From the NCBI GenBank assembly GCA_025526915.1, contig JAHLKH010000056.1, forward strand, positions 1 through 64,000: DNA of 64,000 nucleotides, given 5' to 3'. Under the pieces are notes generated by a model that saw only the letters and a list, made by a program, of their open reading frames with translations, had not been told where the DNA came from and did not search any database. The stretch is from Entophlyctis helioformis (Eukaryota > Chytridiomycota > Chytridiomycetes > Chytridiales > Chytriomycetaceae). The position numbers and the translations under genes are program-made. Below, one piece after another: positions 12,131-23,278 of the stretch. How positions within the stretch are numbered: the stretch's first letter is position 1; every line of letters starts with the position of its first letter.

Positions 12131-13947
12131 TCAGTACGAGAACGAACCACCTCGAGTCAGCAAAGCGTACAGGAGACCGGCACCAGTGGCAGCAAGCGGC
12201 ACGGTGAGGATCCACGAAAAGAAGCACCACGCGAACATGGTCCAGTTGATGGCTTGAGCGAGCCGTTGCAGAGACCGACACCGACAGTGGCACCAGTGAT
12301 GCAGTGGGTGGTCGACAGAGGGACACCAAAGAACGAGCCGGTAATGACAGTCAGGGCAGCGCCGAGCTCCATCGAGAAACCGCGCGTGGGCGAGTGGTAC
12401 GTGAGGTTGTTGCCGAGCGACTTCATGATGTTGTAGCCGTACAGAGCGAGACCAAGGTCAATGCCGACGGCACCAATGGCAAGAATCCAGATCTGCGTGT
12501 CGATCTTGGAGCCGGGAGTGGCGCCCTTGACCCAGATGTCGTACACACCGGCAAGAGGGCCGACGGCGTTGGCAACGTCGTTGGAGCCGTGGGCAAAAGA
12601 CGCGAACGCGGCAGTGCAGACCTGGAGGAGCGAGTACAGGTACTCTGTCTTGTTGTCGTAGCGGACAGCAACCTCGTGGGCGGTCTTGGCAGCGTCCGAC
12701 TGCATCGAGGCAACATCGGCAAAGAGCGAGTTGTGGATCATGCCGCTGACCTTGGTCGATACGGCCTCGTAGAGCACCTTGGCAGAGATGCCTCCCTCGG
12801 TGTGGTGCACGCGGGTTTGAGGTGTCGACGAAGCAGAAACCACGTCCTTGCCGATCCCTAGGTTCGCATCTTGGGGATTCATGTCCACGACAGAGTCTCC
12901 AGCAACGAGCACAATGCGGCCAGGCGTAAAGGTCTCGCAGAGACTCTCGGAAAGCCGCTCGTTCTTGGGCTGCTCGGGCACGAACCAGATGTAAAAGACG
13001 TGGTACCACTTGAGGTCCTCTTCCTTCTCGAGCAGACGGATAAAGTACGGGGCGACAAAGGCGTAGCCAATCACGAGGATCGAGGCAAAGATGACACCAG
13101 CGGGGATCAGGATGTCGGCCCACTTGGTGCTCTTGTACTGCCAGCCCTTGACCCAGTTGAACTCGACTTCAACGGGCTTCCAGCGGCCGTTCTTGAGGCC
13201 GACGTAGAAGAACATGATCGAGAGCGAGATGGCAAAGTACCACGGGATGGCGTAGATACCGGCGCGGAGCGAGTTGTTGGCGTGGAGCACAGTGTACTTG
13301 GTGATCAGGTAGACAATCGAGGCGACGATGGCGGCAATGACTGGCGACGTGAACCACGAGATGATGATCTTGGCCATGCCATCAAATGTCCAGTCAACGG
13401 CGTCAACACCAAAAGCAGAGATACCGATACCGGTGAGAGCGCCGACGATCGAGTGCGTGGTCGAGACGGGCCAGCCCATGTACGTGGCGAACATGACCCA
13501 CGACGACGAGGCAATCAGAGCGCACATGAACCCTCCATGAGGAGCTCGGGGCGGGCCTTGAAGAGCGACACCTTGATGATGTTGTTCTTGATCGTGTCGG
13601 TGGTCGCGGCACCGAGAAGCAGAGCACCGGCCGACTCGGTGAAGAGGGCGATGACAACAGCGTGCCACAGCTTGAGCGAGCGGGAGCCGACCGACGTGGC
13701 GAACGATTGGCGACATCGTTGGCACCTGATAGTGAGTGCCAGGATAGTAAGTGACAGGGAGAGGAAAGGATTCGACATGGGGTGTCAGACAACAAAGGCG
13801 ACAACGCATGTGCCCTTCAAGGTTCGACGGATGCCACGACCGGTGACGATGATGACGAGAGTGGCACCAACCACCGATAGAGTAGGCGTCAAAGACGGCA
13901 AAGACGACCGTCAGAGCAAAGATCCAGGTGAAAGAGTATGGCTCCAT
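12131..13947 (-). CDS. PHO89: PHO89-like Na+-coupled phosphate permease (PiT family), frame-broken
   Basis: This is an inorganic phosphate transporter of the PiT/Pho-4 family, normally in the plasma membrane. Start at 13947 (MEPYSFTWIF) and one intron near 13868-13727 that splits the first GANDVANS signature. The second signature (HGSNDVANAVGPLAG) and both PVSTTH-like motifs (WPVSTTHSIVGA, PLSTTHCITGA) are present, with TM segments throughout and the usual central hydrophilic loop. Three single-base losses interrupt the frame: near 13700 (after GANDVAN), near 13533 (ELLMEG to GFMCALIA) and near 12258 (CNGSLK to AINWTMF). With these ignored, the protein runs to a TGA at 12131-12133 with the expected terminal TM helix (TMFAWCFFSWILTVPLAA). 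Either a decayed gene or assembly indels; the otherwise perfect conservation favours the latter. Confidence 0.85.
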
Positions 13948-14608
13948 ATGGGCAATCCAAGGTCGCACGAGTGTGTTGGGGAAAGGCTTCGAGGCAGATC
14001 CGAGGACGCTATCTGCCTTTAAGCGTTACACTCGCCATCATGGCGACATGCGCCAACAGTCGCCGAGTGAATGGCAGCCAATCCAAGGCGCACGTTCCAG
14101 AGTTGAGCATGCTTCGCCCGCCATCGCTCAGACAACACAAGGTGTGTGCGTGTGAACGTGCGCCAACGTTGGTACGATTCATGCAGCGCGACGCGTCGTG
14201 AATGGGATGATGAGGTGGCGGCAAGTCCGACAGACGGATGGCGCGAGTCGTGGCATGGGTGGCGCCCGCCAGTCGTTCGTCTGAGCGGCCTGCACATGGC
14301 GGCCGCATGGCGGCAGTGTGACCGGCATGCAGACGGGGGCAAGCAGCGTATGCCGTGCATGCAGGGATACGGCGATACATCGAAGCATGCACGTATATGT
14401 GCCGACGCCTACACAGATGCCGATGCCTGCACGCGGGATCCACCACCAGTCCGCGTGGGATCCACCGACACTGCCCAGCGCAGACCCACCAGCCAGCCAC
14501 CAGCCAGCGGGCCAGACAGACGTCGTTGGCCGCAACCCAGATCGCCACAAACGTGCGGCGCGGCTTGACGGCGAATCGATCAACGCAACCACCACGACCA
14601 CCACGACG
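13948..14608. other. Divergent intergenic region between PHO89-like and glycosyltransferase genes
   Basis: About 660 bp separating two divergently transcribed genes, so promoters for both should lie here. I see no coding evidence, and the ORFs crossing it have no recognisable domains. No clear TATA box or phosphate-response CACGTG site was seen near the permease start. Confidence 0.5.
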
Positions 14609-17600
14609 ATGCTGTTGAAAGCGCAGTTGTGGCTGCGGCAGATGCTGTGGGGCCGCAGCCAGATGGTGCGCATGGGGCTCATGGCGCTGCTGGCCGTGTC
14701 GGTGCTGGCGTGGCTGCTCCTGCAGTCGCCGGGCGGCTCGTCGCCAGACTCGTCTGCCCGGCCGGGCGGGTTTGAGCACAAGGCGTTCCAAGGCGGTGCC
14801 CGTCCGGCAGACGGAGCGGGTGCCGGCGGCGCGCTGCTCAAGCCTGGACAGGTGCGTGCGTGTGCGTGTGCTCAGTCCGTGCGTCCGTCCGTCCGTCTGT
14901 CCGTCTGTCCGTCTATTGGCTCGTCGGTCTATTGGCCGGCTGGCCCATTGGCCGCCTCTGTCCTGCATGCATGCACGCATGGCTGTCCGGCACTGCTCTG
15001 CACGGCGTGCCGTGTTGCCCGAGAACCGCTCGCTGACATCCACGACAACGACACCACCGCCAGCGGCCAGCGAGCGCCGGGCAACACCGTGATGGGCGTG
15101 CCGATTCTGGAGAACATCAACGAGGCAGACGACCCCGAGGACGACGAGTACGTGGTGCCCGTGAGCGCCGACCGCATCTATGCGCCAGAGACCGTGCAGG
15201 TGCTCGACGTGGCCGAGCGCGAGCGCATCTTTGCCGCAAAGGGCTTCACGTTCTGCCCGATCCTCAACGACGCCACATTCGATGCCACCGTGCCGATCCC
15301 GCAGCTCGGCGGCTCGGTCGCGCAGGTCAACCCCGACCAGCACACCTTTGTCGATGTCGTGGACGGCAAGGCGTGGGACATCTACAAGTCTATCCTGTAC
15401 CACTCCAAGTACCAAGTGCGTCCCCATGTCCATGCTTATGGTTGCCTGCTTTGCCCCCCAGATCCAGCTGACCCTTTGACTCGGCGACGCCTGGACGGCG
15501 ACGGCAGGACAAGCGCGACCCCAACCGCGAGGAGCTGCGCAGGCTGTCGTGCTACTTTGCCGCAGAAGGCAACTCGGCGTACGCCAACCTGACAAAGTCC
15601 CGTCTCCTTGTCTCGCTCGAGCCCGTCAACTACTTCAAGGACCGCATCAAGGCCATTGTGCCAAACAACTCGACGCTGCCCACCAAGCGCCGCAAGTTCC
15701 TCATCGCCTACCTGCTCATGGTGCACGAAGAGAACGGATTCCCGCACGTCAAGAAGCTGCTCGACACGCTCGACGACGGCGATGCCATCATCCTCATCCA
15801 CGTCGACGCCCGGCCCAAGTCGGCGCGGCTCAAGACCAAGATGGAGGCGTGGATTGCCGAGCGCGAGGCGGCCACAGGCATGCCCAGCAACATCCATCTC
15901 GCAAAGTACCGCTTCTCGAACATCTGGGGCCACTCGTCGCTCGTGTTGACGCAAGTCAGCGGGTTCTGGGAGCTCTTGGATATGGCCGACTGGGACTATG
16001 TCATCAACCTGTCCAACTACGACTACCCGCTCAAGCGCAATGCCGACATGCACCGCGTGCTGTCGAGCGAAAAGTACCGCAACAAGAACTTTATCGAGTA
16101 CTGGCCGCAGACGGGTAGGCCAGCGTGTCTATCTCTCCCTGTGCGTTGGTCACTCGTTCTGACTCTCTGGCCATGCTTGCCTGTGCAGATGATCTCGCCG
16201 AACGCTTCTACAGAGCACATATCGGCGAGGCGGACTTTTCATCGCTGTTCCATCCGTCGGGGCTGGGCGTCACGTCGTGGCCGTTCCCTCGCTGGCGAGC
16301 GTACAAGCACCACCAGTGGATGATTGTCACGCCCGAGTTTATCAAGTTTCTTCGCGAGGACCGTGACGCCCTCAACTTTCTTGCCTTTGCCGAGCACACG
16401 TACATCCCGGACGAGTCCTACTTTGCCACGGGTACGTTGAGAGGCGGTGCAGCCGCTTTGGCTGGATGTGGACGCGGCAGGCTGTTGAGCACGCAGTGGA
16501 CTGACGGGGCATGCTGATGGATTTGACTTGACACCGCCAGTGCTCGTCAACTCGCCGCAGTTTGCAGACAAGGTGGTCAACGACAACAAGCGGTACCTGC
16601 GCTTTGCAGGCAGCGATGCAGCGCATCCGTCGTGGCTCGGATACAAGGACCGCTACCTCTTCCCTGCGGGCGAGCCGGAGCCGTCGTTCTTCATTATCCG
16701 CAAGCTCAACGTATTTGGCGACTTTTTCGCCGAGGGCGAGCTGCTGGCGTGGATCAATGCCAACCACATGGTGACGCCGGCTGTGCCAGGCCCATGCCGC
16801 ATCGAAGACGCGTCCGTGCGCATCGAGTGCCTCAAAGAGTACGGGTCCAAGTTTGCCGACAATGGCGAGCTGGTGCTCCTGCCGGTCAACCGCGCGTTCC
16901 TGATGACGGCGGCCAACATGCGGTGCTCGCTCACGCTGGCGGGCATCCGCAACATTGTGTACTGGTCGCTCGATCTGGACGTGCACGAGACGCTGCTCAA
17001 AAAGGGGCGGCTCTCGATTTTCCTTGCCGGGTTCCCGTCGACCAACGAGGCGCAGAAGCCGCGCACGGCGTATTTCACGCGCATGATGCGGTTCAAGCCC
17101 AAGGTGATCAAGATGCTGCTCGACGCCGGGTTCCACGTGTGGTTCATGGACGCGGACACGATTGCGCTGACGGATTTCCGGCGCGACGTGGTGGACGACC
17201 GGTCGGCGGACGTGTTTGTGGCGCTGGACAACCCGCGGCGGGTGGTGCTGGACCTGGAGCGCACGCCGCCGGCGGCGTCGGCGGGCATCATGTACTTTCG
17301 CCAAGGCGACCCGGCACGCCGGCTTGTGGACGAGGTGCTCACGATGCAGGCGCAGAGCACGCTGCTGGATGACCAGGACGCGCTGCGCAAGGTGCTTGCC
17401 CGACGTGATCTCGTCGAGGCGAGCTACACGCCGGCCGAGCCCAAGACGCTGGCGGACCTGGGAGTCAAGATGCCGCCGCGCGTGCCTGTCAAGGGCGGTA
17501 AGCCGGCCAAGGAGGTTCGACCTGCTGCTGCCGGTGCTGCTGGCGCTGCTGGAGCTGATGCTGCTGCTGGCAAGGCCAAGCCTGCCGACGGCGCAGCCGC

Positions 17601-17955
17601 AGCTGCCGAGCAGCCTCCGCGCGACAAGGCTGACCAGGCGGTGGATCTGCTCAGACGCGGGGTCGCGCCATCGACGTCAAAGTCGACGCCGAAACAGCCG
17701 CCGATCCGCGTCAAGTACCTTGACCAGTTCGAGTTCATCAACGGCGTCGTGCTCTTTGACCATGCGATGGAGATCCCGCAGCGGTTTGACGGGTTCAAGG
17801 TCGTGCATGCGCGTCCGCTCGAGAACGCTCCCGTGACGCTCAGCGAGTGGGGGCTGTGGTTCGTGGACGAGCGCGGCGGGTGTCTGCGCAATGCGAGCGA
17901 CATGGTGGTGCGGCTGCGCGAGAAGGTGGCTATCAAGGCCGGGTGGCGAGGATGA
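14609..17955 (+). CDS. GT14-GT77 bifunctional glycosyltransferase, type II membrane protein
   Basis: Five exons (14609-14851, 15071-15415, 15508-16114, 16189-16431, 16541-17955) give a 950-aa protein with phases matching at every junction. A short cytoplasmic tail and a signal anchor (MALLAVSVLAWLLLQS) indicate a Golgi/ER type II protein. Exons 3-5 encode a Core-2/I-branching (GT14, xylosyltransferase-like) domain: FLIAYLLMVHEENG, AIILIHVDARP, NLSNYDYPL, HHQWMIVTPEF and ESYFATVLVNSP. From about residue 530 a second domain resembles GT77 nucleotide-diphospho-sugar transferases, with the acidic DADTIAL motif (DxD type) after FHVWFM, and NGVVLFDHAM near the end. An Ala-rich insert interrupts it at about 17520-17630. 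The two domains should act on successive sugars of one glycan, but substrate is not deducible. The intron 14852-15070 is in frame if retained, so the N-terminal splice is less certain. Confidence 0.8.
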
Positions 17956-18352
17956 CGGAGTGTGTGAGGGCTGCTCGCCTTGTTGTGCTGAATCGAATGA
18001 AATTTGTTTGTTGCCCTTGAACGTGTGCTTTGTTTTGTGTTGTTGTTTGCGCGCATCAACCAGCCAACCGCCAGAGGGGCAGCACAAGCACGAGTACAAG
18101 CCGTTTGCTCGCTAGCATCGTCGTGGCCGACCGCCATCCTACCGCCTATCCGTGCCGTCTGTCGTCTGTCGTCTGTCGTCCGTGACACGCTTCATTGACT
18201 CGCCCGAGCGCAACCCCCCTCGACCGCAGGACGCCTCGTCTCGCTCACAAACTCGTCAGCCGACCCTCCCCGAAAATCGGCCAAACCACAAACACCGCAC
18301 AAGCACAAGAAACCCCGACACGCCGCACAAGCCGCACGAACCGCACGCAGAC
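17956..18352. other. Intergenic, tandem
   Basis: About 400 bp between the glycosyltransferase stop and the next start. It contains GTCTGTCGTC-type tandem units near 18153-18182 and a Pro/Arg-rich low-complexity stretch. No gene seen. Confidence 0.5.
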
Positions 18353-19267
18353 ATGTCGACCACGTACAAGCCGTTTATTGCCACCGCGCCGCTCGTGCCC
18401 ATGACGCTGTCGTCGACGCTGCTCCAGCCCGAGTTCACGACACCGTTTGCGCTGTACACGGTGGTGCAGCTGGCCGTGTTCGCCGCCGCCAGCGCGGGGT
18501 GGCCGACCGTGTTTGGCCGCAACACGCGCCAACAGGGCTGGCTACTGACGTTGATGGTGTCCGCGCTCGTGACAGTGCTCTCGCTGCCGTTTGTCGGCGA
18601 CGTGGTGACAGAGGTCGTGGACGCTGTTTGGAGCGCCGTCGGTGGCGCAGGGTACTCGCCGCTGGAGCGCACGACCGTGGCGGCTGACGGGCAAGCGTCG
18701 TTGCGGATCCCGGGCGTGTTCCTGTCGTTTCTGTTGATGGACGTGGTGGTCGGGAGTCTGGTGTACCCGCGGCACGTGCAGCTGCTGACGGGGTACGTGC
18801 ACCACGCAGTGTACGCGGGGCTGATTATTGATCTCATGCGGCACCGGATTGCGTTTGTGCTGTGCCCGATGGGGTTGATGGAGCTGCCAACGTTTCTGCT
18901 GGCGCTGGGCAATGTGGTGGCGCCGCTGCGCGCGCAGCTGCATCTGCCGTTTGGCGTGTGCTTTGTGGTGACTCGGCTCGTGTTTCACGCGGTGCTCGTG
19001 TGGCGCGTGGTGCGCGCGACGGCCGGTCAGCGGTTCTGGATCTATGTCGCGTGCACGCTGCCGCTGCATGTGTGGTGGTTCCGTGGGTGGCTGGTGCAGC
19101 GCAGCCGCATGAGCGCACGCCGGTCCGGCAGCCCTTCGCCTACCGACGGTCGAGGCGACAGCAAGGAAGAGGAGGTGGTCGTGGACGGCGAGCCCTCTTC
19201 TGCGGCAGCACCGGGCGACAGCGGTGTGCGTCACCGCGCTCCGGCGACCGATGTGGACGTGGACTAG
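18353..19267 (+). CDS. Multi-pass membrane protein, TLC-like
   Basis: Single exon, 304 aa. At least six hydrophobic stretches: FALYTVVQLAVFAA, WLLTLMVSALVTVLS, GVFLSFLLMDVVVGSLVY, HHAVYAGLIIDLM, FGVCFVVTRLVFHAVLVW and FWIYVACTLPLHVWWF. The spacing and features such as HHAVYAG, MELPTFLLALG and the late FWIY...W resemble the TLC (TRAM/LAG1/CLN8) fold of TMEM56/TLCD-type proteins, in which a His pair precedes TM4 and an E-x-P/T-F element follows. That places it in the ER or endomembranes with a lipid-related role by family analogy only. The C-terminal 50 residues are acidic and disordered. Alternative: an unrelated multi-pass protein. Confidence 0.6.
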   Translation: MSTTYKPFIATAPLVPMTLSSTLLQPEFTTPFALYTVVQLAVFAAASAGWPTVFGRNTRQQGWLLTLMVSALVTVLSLPFVGDVVTEVVDAVWSAVGGAGYSPLERTTVAADGQASLRIPGVFLSFLLMDVVVGSLVYPRHVQLLTGYVHHAVYAGLIIDLMRHRIAFVLCPMGLMELPTFLLALGNVVAPLRAQLHLPFGVCFVVTRLVFHAVLVWRVVRATAGQRFWIYVACTLPLHVWWFRGWLVQRSRMSARRSGSPSPTDGRGDSKEEEVVVDGEPSSAAAPGDSGVRHRAPATDVDVD

Positions 19268-19424
19268 AATGCCCATACACATACCTTCGCGCATAGACTC
19301 TCAAGACGCCGCGCTGCCACACCTACACCAAAAGACAATAACACCAAACGCCTCCGCTGTTACGGGGACACTTGCCATCCATCCATCCCTTCATTCATTC
19401 ATTCATTCATTCGCCAACGCATTC

Positions 19425-21131
19425 TTAGACCACAACGCCGTCGCAGACGAGGAGGTGCGGTGTGAAGATGCCGCTGACGTACAGCCGCTTGGTGGTGGGA
19501 TCGACCACGCCCAGACTCGTGCCAGAGATCTGGCTGCCGTCCGTTTCGTAGACCGTCTGGATGTTGTACTTTTTGCCGTAGAACTGGTCCATGTCCGTGT
19601 TGTTGGACACGCGGAGAATCTACGAGTCGCGTGTCAGCGTGTCATTGTGTCAGTGTACTGTGCGCACGGATGGGTGATTGATGCAACCGAGACAAGATAC
19701 AAGACAGTGCCGACGTACAGCCGACGGACAGGGCCGAGAATGGTCGAAGACGTGCAGCTGAAGCTTGAGGCCGTTGGTGAACGTGCCAATGTACAGGTCG
19801 CCCGTGGTCGTGTCCATGTTGATATTGTCGGGGATGTACGGCTGTTTGGACATGCAGCCCAGCAGTCAGTCGCTGCCTCCAGCACAGCATGCAAAGTGCA
19901 AGTGGTGGAGATGACGCACAAGCTTGATGGACCCGATAAACTGGAGCGTGTTGGACGAGCGGCGGTTGTAGACACGGATCTCGGGCGTGGTGAGTGCCGA
20001 CACGTAAATGTGCGATCCGTCAGCGGATGATGTAATGCCGTTTGCGTATCGGATCTCCTTTGCAGCGACCCTGCCACACACAGACATAGACACACGCACA
20101 CAGAGAGAGAGAGACACACGCATCAGTCTCTTCTCGGCGCACAGCTCGTCACACGCAGAGAGAGGAGGCGGAAGACGTACTTCCACTTGCCAGAGTCGTA
20201 GTGCACCACGCTTGCCCACGCGAAACGGCCATACACTTCGAGCTTGCGCATCACGATCCCGCGCGTGCCGTGATCGTTGGTCGCGTAAAAGGCAGTGCGG
20301 CCGACAGGCACGACGTCGTTGATGTTGTACAGGATGTCCTGGTTGCTGGCCGTGCCGAGGTGAGCGAGCGCGGCACTGCCGACGGTGTGCTCAAACATCT
20401 CGATCACGGAGCCGTTGATGCGGTGGTTGACGGCATGGATGATGACGAGCGAGGGGTTCGCAGGGTCGGACATGATGCCGAGGCCGTGCGGCGAAAAGGC
20501 GGCGACGGCCGGCGGCAGGGCGAGGCGAGTGGGGATGTTGGTGGCCAGGTCGAGGGCGACGATGGCGCCGTGGGCAGGGATGGCGGGATCGGCCTTGCGC
20601 CTGTCGCCGCCAGGAAACCAGTTGTCCCGCTCGGTGATGTTGACCGCGCAGGCTGTCGAGGAGGCACGCGGCTGAGGGTGAGACAGATGGACAGACAGGC
20701 AGCGAGACAGCGAGACAGACAGACGACCAGGGCGTACCGAGATAGAGGGTGTTGGACGGGATGTGCACCTGGCCATCCTCGCAGCCGACGAGCAGAGGGT
20801 CTGCGGGGCGCGAGCGTGAGACAAAAGGCACGGCTGGGCGAGCGGCTTCACAGCGAGCCACGGCACAGCGATGCACTCGGACTCACGGACAAGCGGGACG
20901 CAGCGGTCGTTGTGCAGGTTGGCGGGCGTGCTGAACAGGCGGATGACGGTGACGATCTGGTAGACTGCGAGCGAGCGAGCGAGCGTGAGACATGTGTGTG
21001 AGACATGTGTGTGTGAGACATGTGAGACATGCGTGAGACATGCGTGGGACAAGAGACAGACGGCACGCACCGGGCAGCGCCAGCAGGGCCGCAAGCACCA
21101 CGAGCAGCGAGCTGACGACGGCGCACAGCAT
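19425..21131 (-). CDS. Paraoxonase/arylesterase-like lactonase (PON family)
   Basis: About seven exons from a start at 21131 to a TAA at 19425. The N-terminus (AVVSSLLVVLAALLALPG) is an uncleaved-looking signal anchor, as in animal PONs. Diagnostic motifs follow in order: SPHGLGIM, VIHAVNHRINGSVIEMF, the calcium-site region NDVVPVGRTAFYATNDH, ANGITSSADGSHIYVSA, DNINMDTTTGDLYIGTF and ISGTSLGV...LYVSGIF. These define the six-bladed propeller with buried Ca2+-binding Asn/Asp residues. Expected activity is hydrolysis of lactones or aryl esters at the outer face of a membrane. PONs are absent from most Dikarya. Introns hold CA- and GACA-type short repeats. The gene diverges from the VTT gene across 81 bp. 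Confidence 0.85.
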
Positions 21132-21212
21132 TGTGAGAGTGAGCGAGTGAGTGAGTGAGTGAGTGAGCGTGTGCGTCGATCCAGGTCAGTCCGCGTTGTT
21201 TGCTCAAGGGCC
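21132..21212. promoter_or_regulatory. Short bidirectional promoter region
   Basis: Only 81 bp separate the start codons of the PON-like gene (minus) and the VTT gene (plus). It contains a GAGT tandem run (near 21140-21168), so both transcripts probably start within or overlap each other here. Confidence 0.5.
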
Positions 21213-23108
21213 ATGAACGCCACCGTCGATGCCTCGTGGACACAACCACCACAACCAACACCAACAGCAACAACAACAACAACAACAACAACAGCTTCAA
21301 CAGCAACAGCAGCGATACCAACAGCAACAGCAGAGCACCCAAAGGGCAGACAGAGCACAGCGCTGCGGGCAGTCGCTGTCTCGGCGTCTGCGCTCGTGGC
21401 CGTTGCTCTGGCCGCCCTGCTGGTCTCGTCGGTGCGTCGCTGCTCGCAGTCGTGCTGATTGTCGTGCTGATCGGCCCGTGTCACTGACGTCATCCCTTCG
21501 CCTTCTCCAACGCCTTCTCCAACCCAGCATTCCGACTCGCTCAAACGCTCGCTGTTTGGCCTGCTGCGCTACATCGACGCCCACAAGGCGGCCGGCGCCG
21601 TCGTCTACATCGCCCTCTTTGGCCTGTCGACGCTCCTCTCCATCCCAGGTACCTTGGCCCACCACTCCCCATCCATCCATCCCCCCCACGTGGCCGCTGG
21701 AAGGCGCCTCCGTCACGAGGCCCTGCCCACTCCATTGCGCACGTTCACGGACATGCTCGCCCATTCGCCCACGCAGAAAGGCTAACACAAAGCCTCTCGC
21801 CGCGCCAGCTTCCTTCCCGACGCTCGTCGCTGGCGTCATCTTCAAGCCTCTTCCGCTGGCCATCGCCGTGGTGCTGGCGGGCTCGCAGCTGGGCATCGTG
21901 CTCGCCTTTGCCCTGGGCCGCACCCTGCTGCGGCCGTGGGTCCTGGGCACCTTTGCCCGCGATGTGCGCTTCGTGGCCATTGACCGTGCTCTGTCCCGCG
22001 AAGGTCCGTCTTGTCATTGTTGTCGTTAAAGTGGTCGTCGTGGAGGACTGGCTGGCTGGCTGGCTGGCTGACTGACTGACTGGCTGGCTGCGATCACATG
22101 CACATCTCCGTTGATATAGGATGGAAGGTCGTGGTCCTCTTGCGGCTGTCGCCGTTGTTTCCGTTTGGGCTGTGCAACTACCTGCTGTCCATGACCTCGA
22201 TGCCCGTAAGCGTCTGCATTCAAGCCGTGTATCTCTATGTCTCTGATCTCCTTGCCACCAGACGCTGCCCGCTCACTCTGCACGAACCCCATCTAGGTCT
22301 GGCGCGTCATGGTCGCGTCGTTGTTTGGAAACCTGCCCGGAGCGACCATGTACAGTTTTCTCGGGTCGCTCGTGGGCAACTTGGCCGATACAGACGGCTA
22401 CACCGTGCCTCTCAAGAGTAGGTGACAGTTGGGGGCGGTGGTGTTGCTTGTGCACGCTGCACATTGGACTGACTGGCAACAACACCAACTCCAACAACCA
22501 TGACAGCCAAACTGCTCACGGGCCTGTTCTCGCTCTGCTTCTGTACGGGGTCTGTGGTGTATATCACGCTCGTGTCCAAGCGTGCGCTGCGGGAATCGCT
22601 GATCGAGTCAGCCGGCTTCGAGGCCGACTCTGTCTCCGAGTCCGTGTCGCTGTCCATGTCAGATTCAGAGCCAGAAGCAGAAGCAAGCCACGACGCGGAC
22701 GAGTTGACTCAAGACGATCTGCTGGATAGTTGGACATCGCAAGAGCAACCAGGCACAACAACGTCACAATGCACTCAAGGCGTTGAGCTGGATGGCGGAA
22801 GAGATGGCGGCGATCTGGGCAGCATCGATCGAGCCAGACGGCAGCCGCATTCCCAAAGAGACGGCTTGTTTGTGGACACGGGGAGCTACGAGACAGAGGG
22901 AGAGGGAGAGGCAGATGGAGAGCCGACAAGCGCCACGGCCATGATGCCTGCAGAGGGAGGAGTGCCAGCCAGTGCAGGGACACGGGCACATGGCAACGGG
23001 TTCACTGAAGGCGAGCGACGGCTGCTGCAGTGGACGGCCGGCGGGATCTGTCTCATGCTTGTGTGTGGACTGCCGGCCATCTGGTTGCTTGTGCCCGAAC
23101 CCGTGTGA
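21213..23108 (+). CDS. VTT-domain (Tvp38/TMEM64-like) membrane protein
   Basis: Six exons (21213-21431, 21528-21648, 21809-22003, 22120-22205, 22297-22417, 22507-23108) give 447 aa with consistent phases. A Thr-rich N-terminus precedes a TM segment. The VTT (SNARE-associated/DedA-like) core follows: VVYIALFGLSTLLSIPG, FPTLVAGVIFKP, AGSQLGIVLAFALGR, LLRLSPLFPFGLCNYLLS and ASLFGNLPGATMYSFLG, with the conserved R-L-S-P-x-x-P re-entrant motif. After a Ser/Glu-rich acidic tail a final TM (ICLMLVCGLPAIWLL) ends at VPEPV. Family members act in Golgi/vacuole or lipid-scramblase-related functions. The 3' half of exon 6 was copied twice downstream (31239-31722 and 38972-39466). A gypsy LTR begins immediately after the stop codon and supplies the AATAAA at 23151. 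Confidence 0.85.
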
Positions 23109-23278
23109 TGATGTTAAGCATGCACGACGTTCATTGACATAGCTTGCAGTAATAAAGACACATGCAGGAGCAGTACCTGACGGACGGTGGTTGGTGCACA
23201 AGGCGACGACTGGGGCAAGCTGCCTTGCGGTCTGTCAGGGGGTGCATGTATAGCATGCGATCATGGCTGACTGTCACT
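23109..23278 (-). repeat. 3' LTR of the gypsy element in unit A
   Basis: About 170 bp, bounded on the element side by a polypurine tract (AAGGGAGG) and on the other side by the VTT gene. By comparison with the copy in unit B the ends are TGTAACAG at the 5' end and TTAACATCA at the 3' end. It carries AATAAA in antisense. Confidence 0.75.
23151..23156 (+). terminator. Poly(A) signal inside antisense LTR
   Basis: AATAAA lies 43 nt after the VTT stop codon, entirely within the 3' LTR of the minus-strand gypsy element. The transposon has apparently supplied the 3' processing signal of the host gene. The same hexamer is at 31765-31770 after the second VTT-tail copy. Confidence 0.55.

Noticed and set aside
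12304..14022. Plus-strand ORFs of 185 and 383 aa over the phosphate permease
   Set aside because: Antisense shadows of the PHO89-like gene; their Asp/Arg/Gly-rich composition is typical of reverse-complemented membrane-protein codons.
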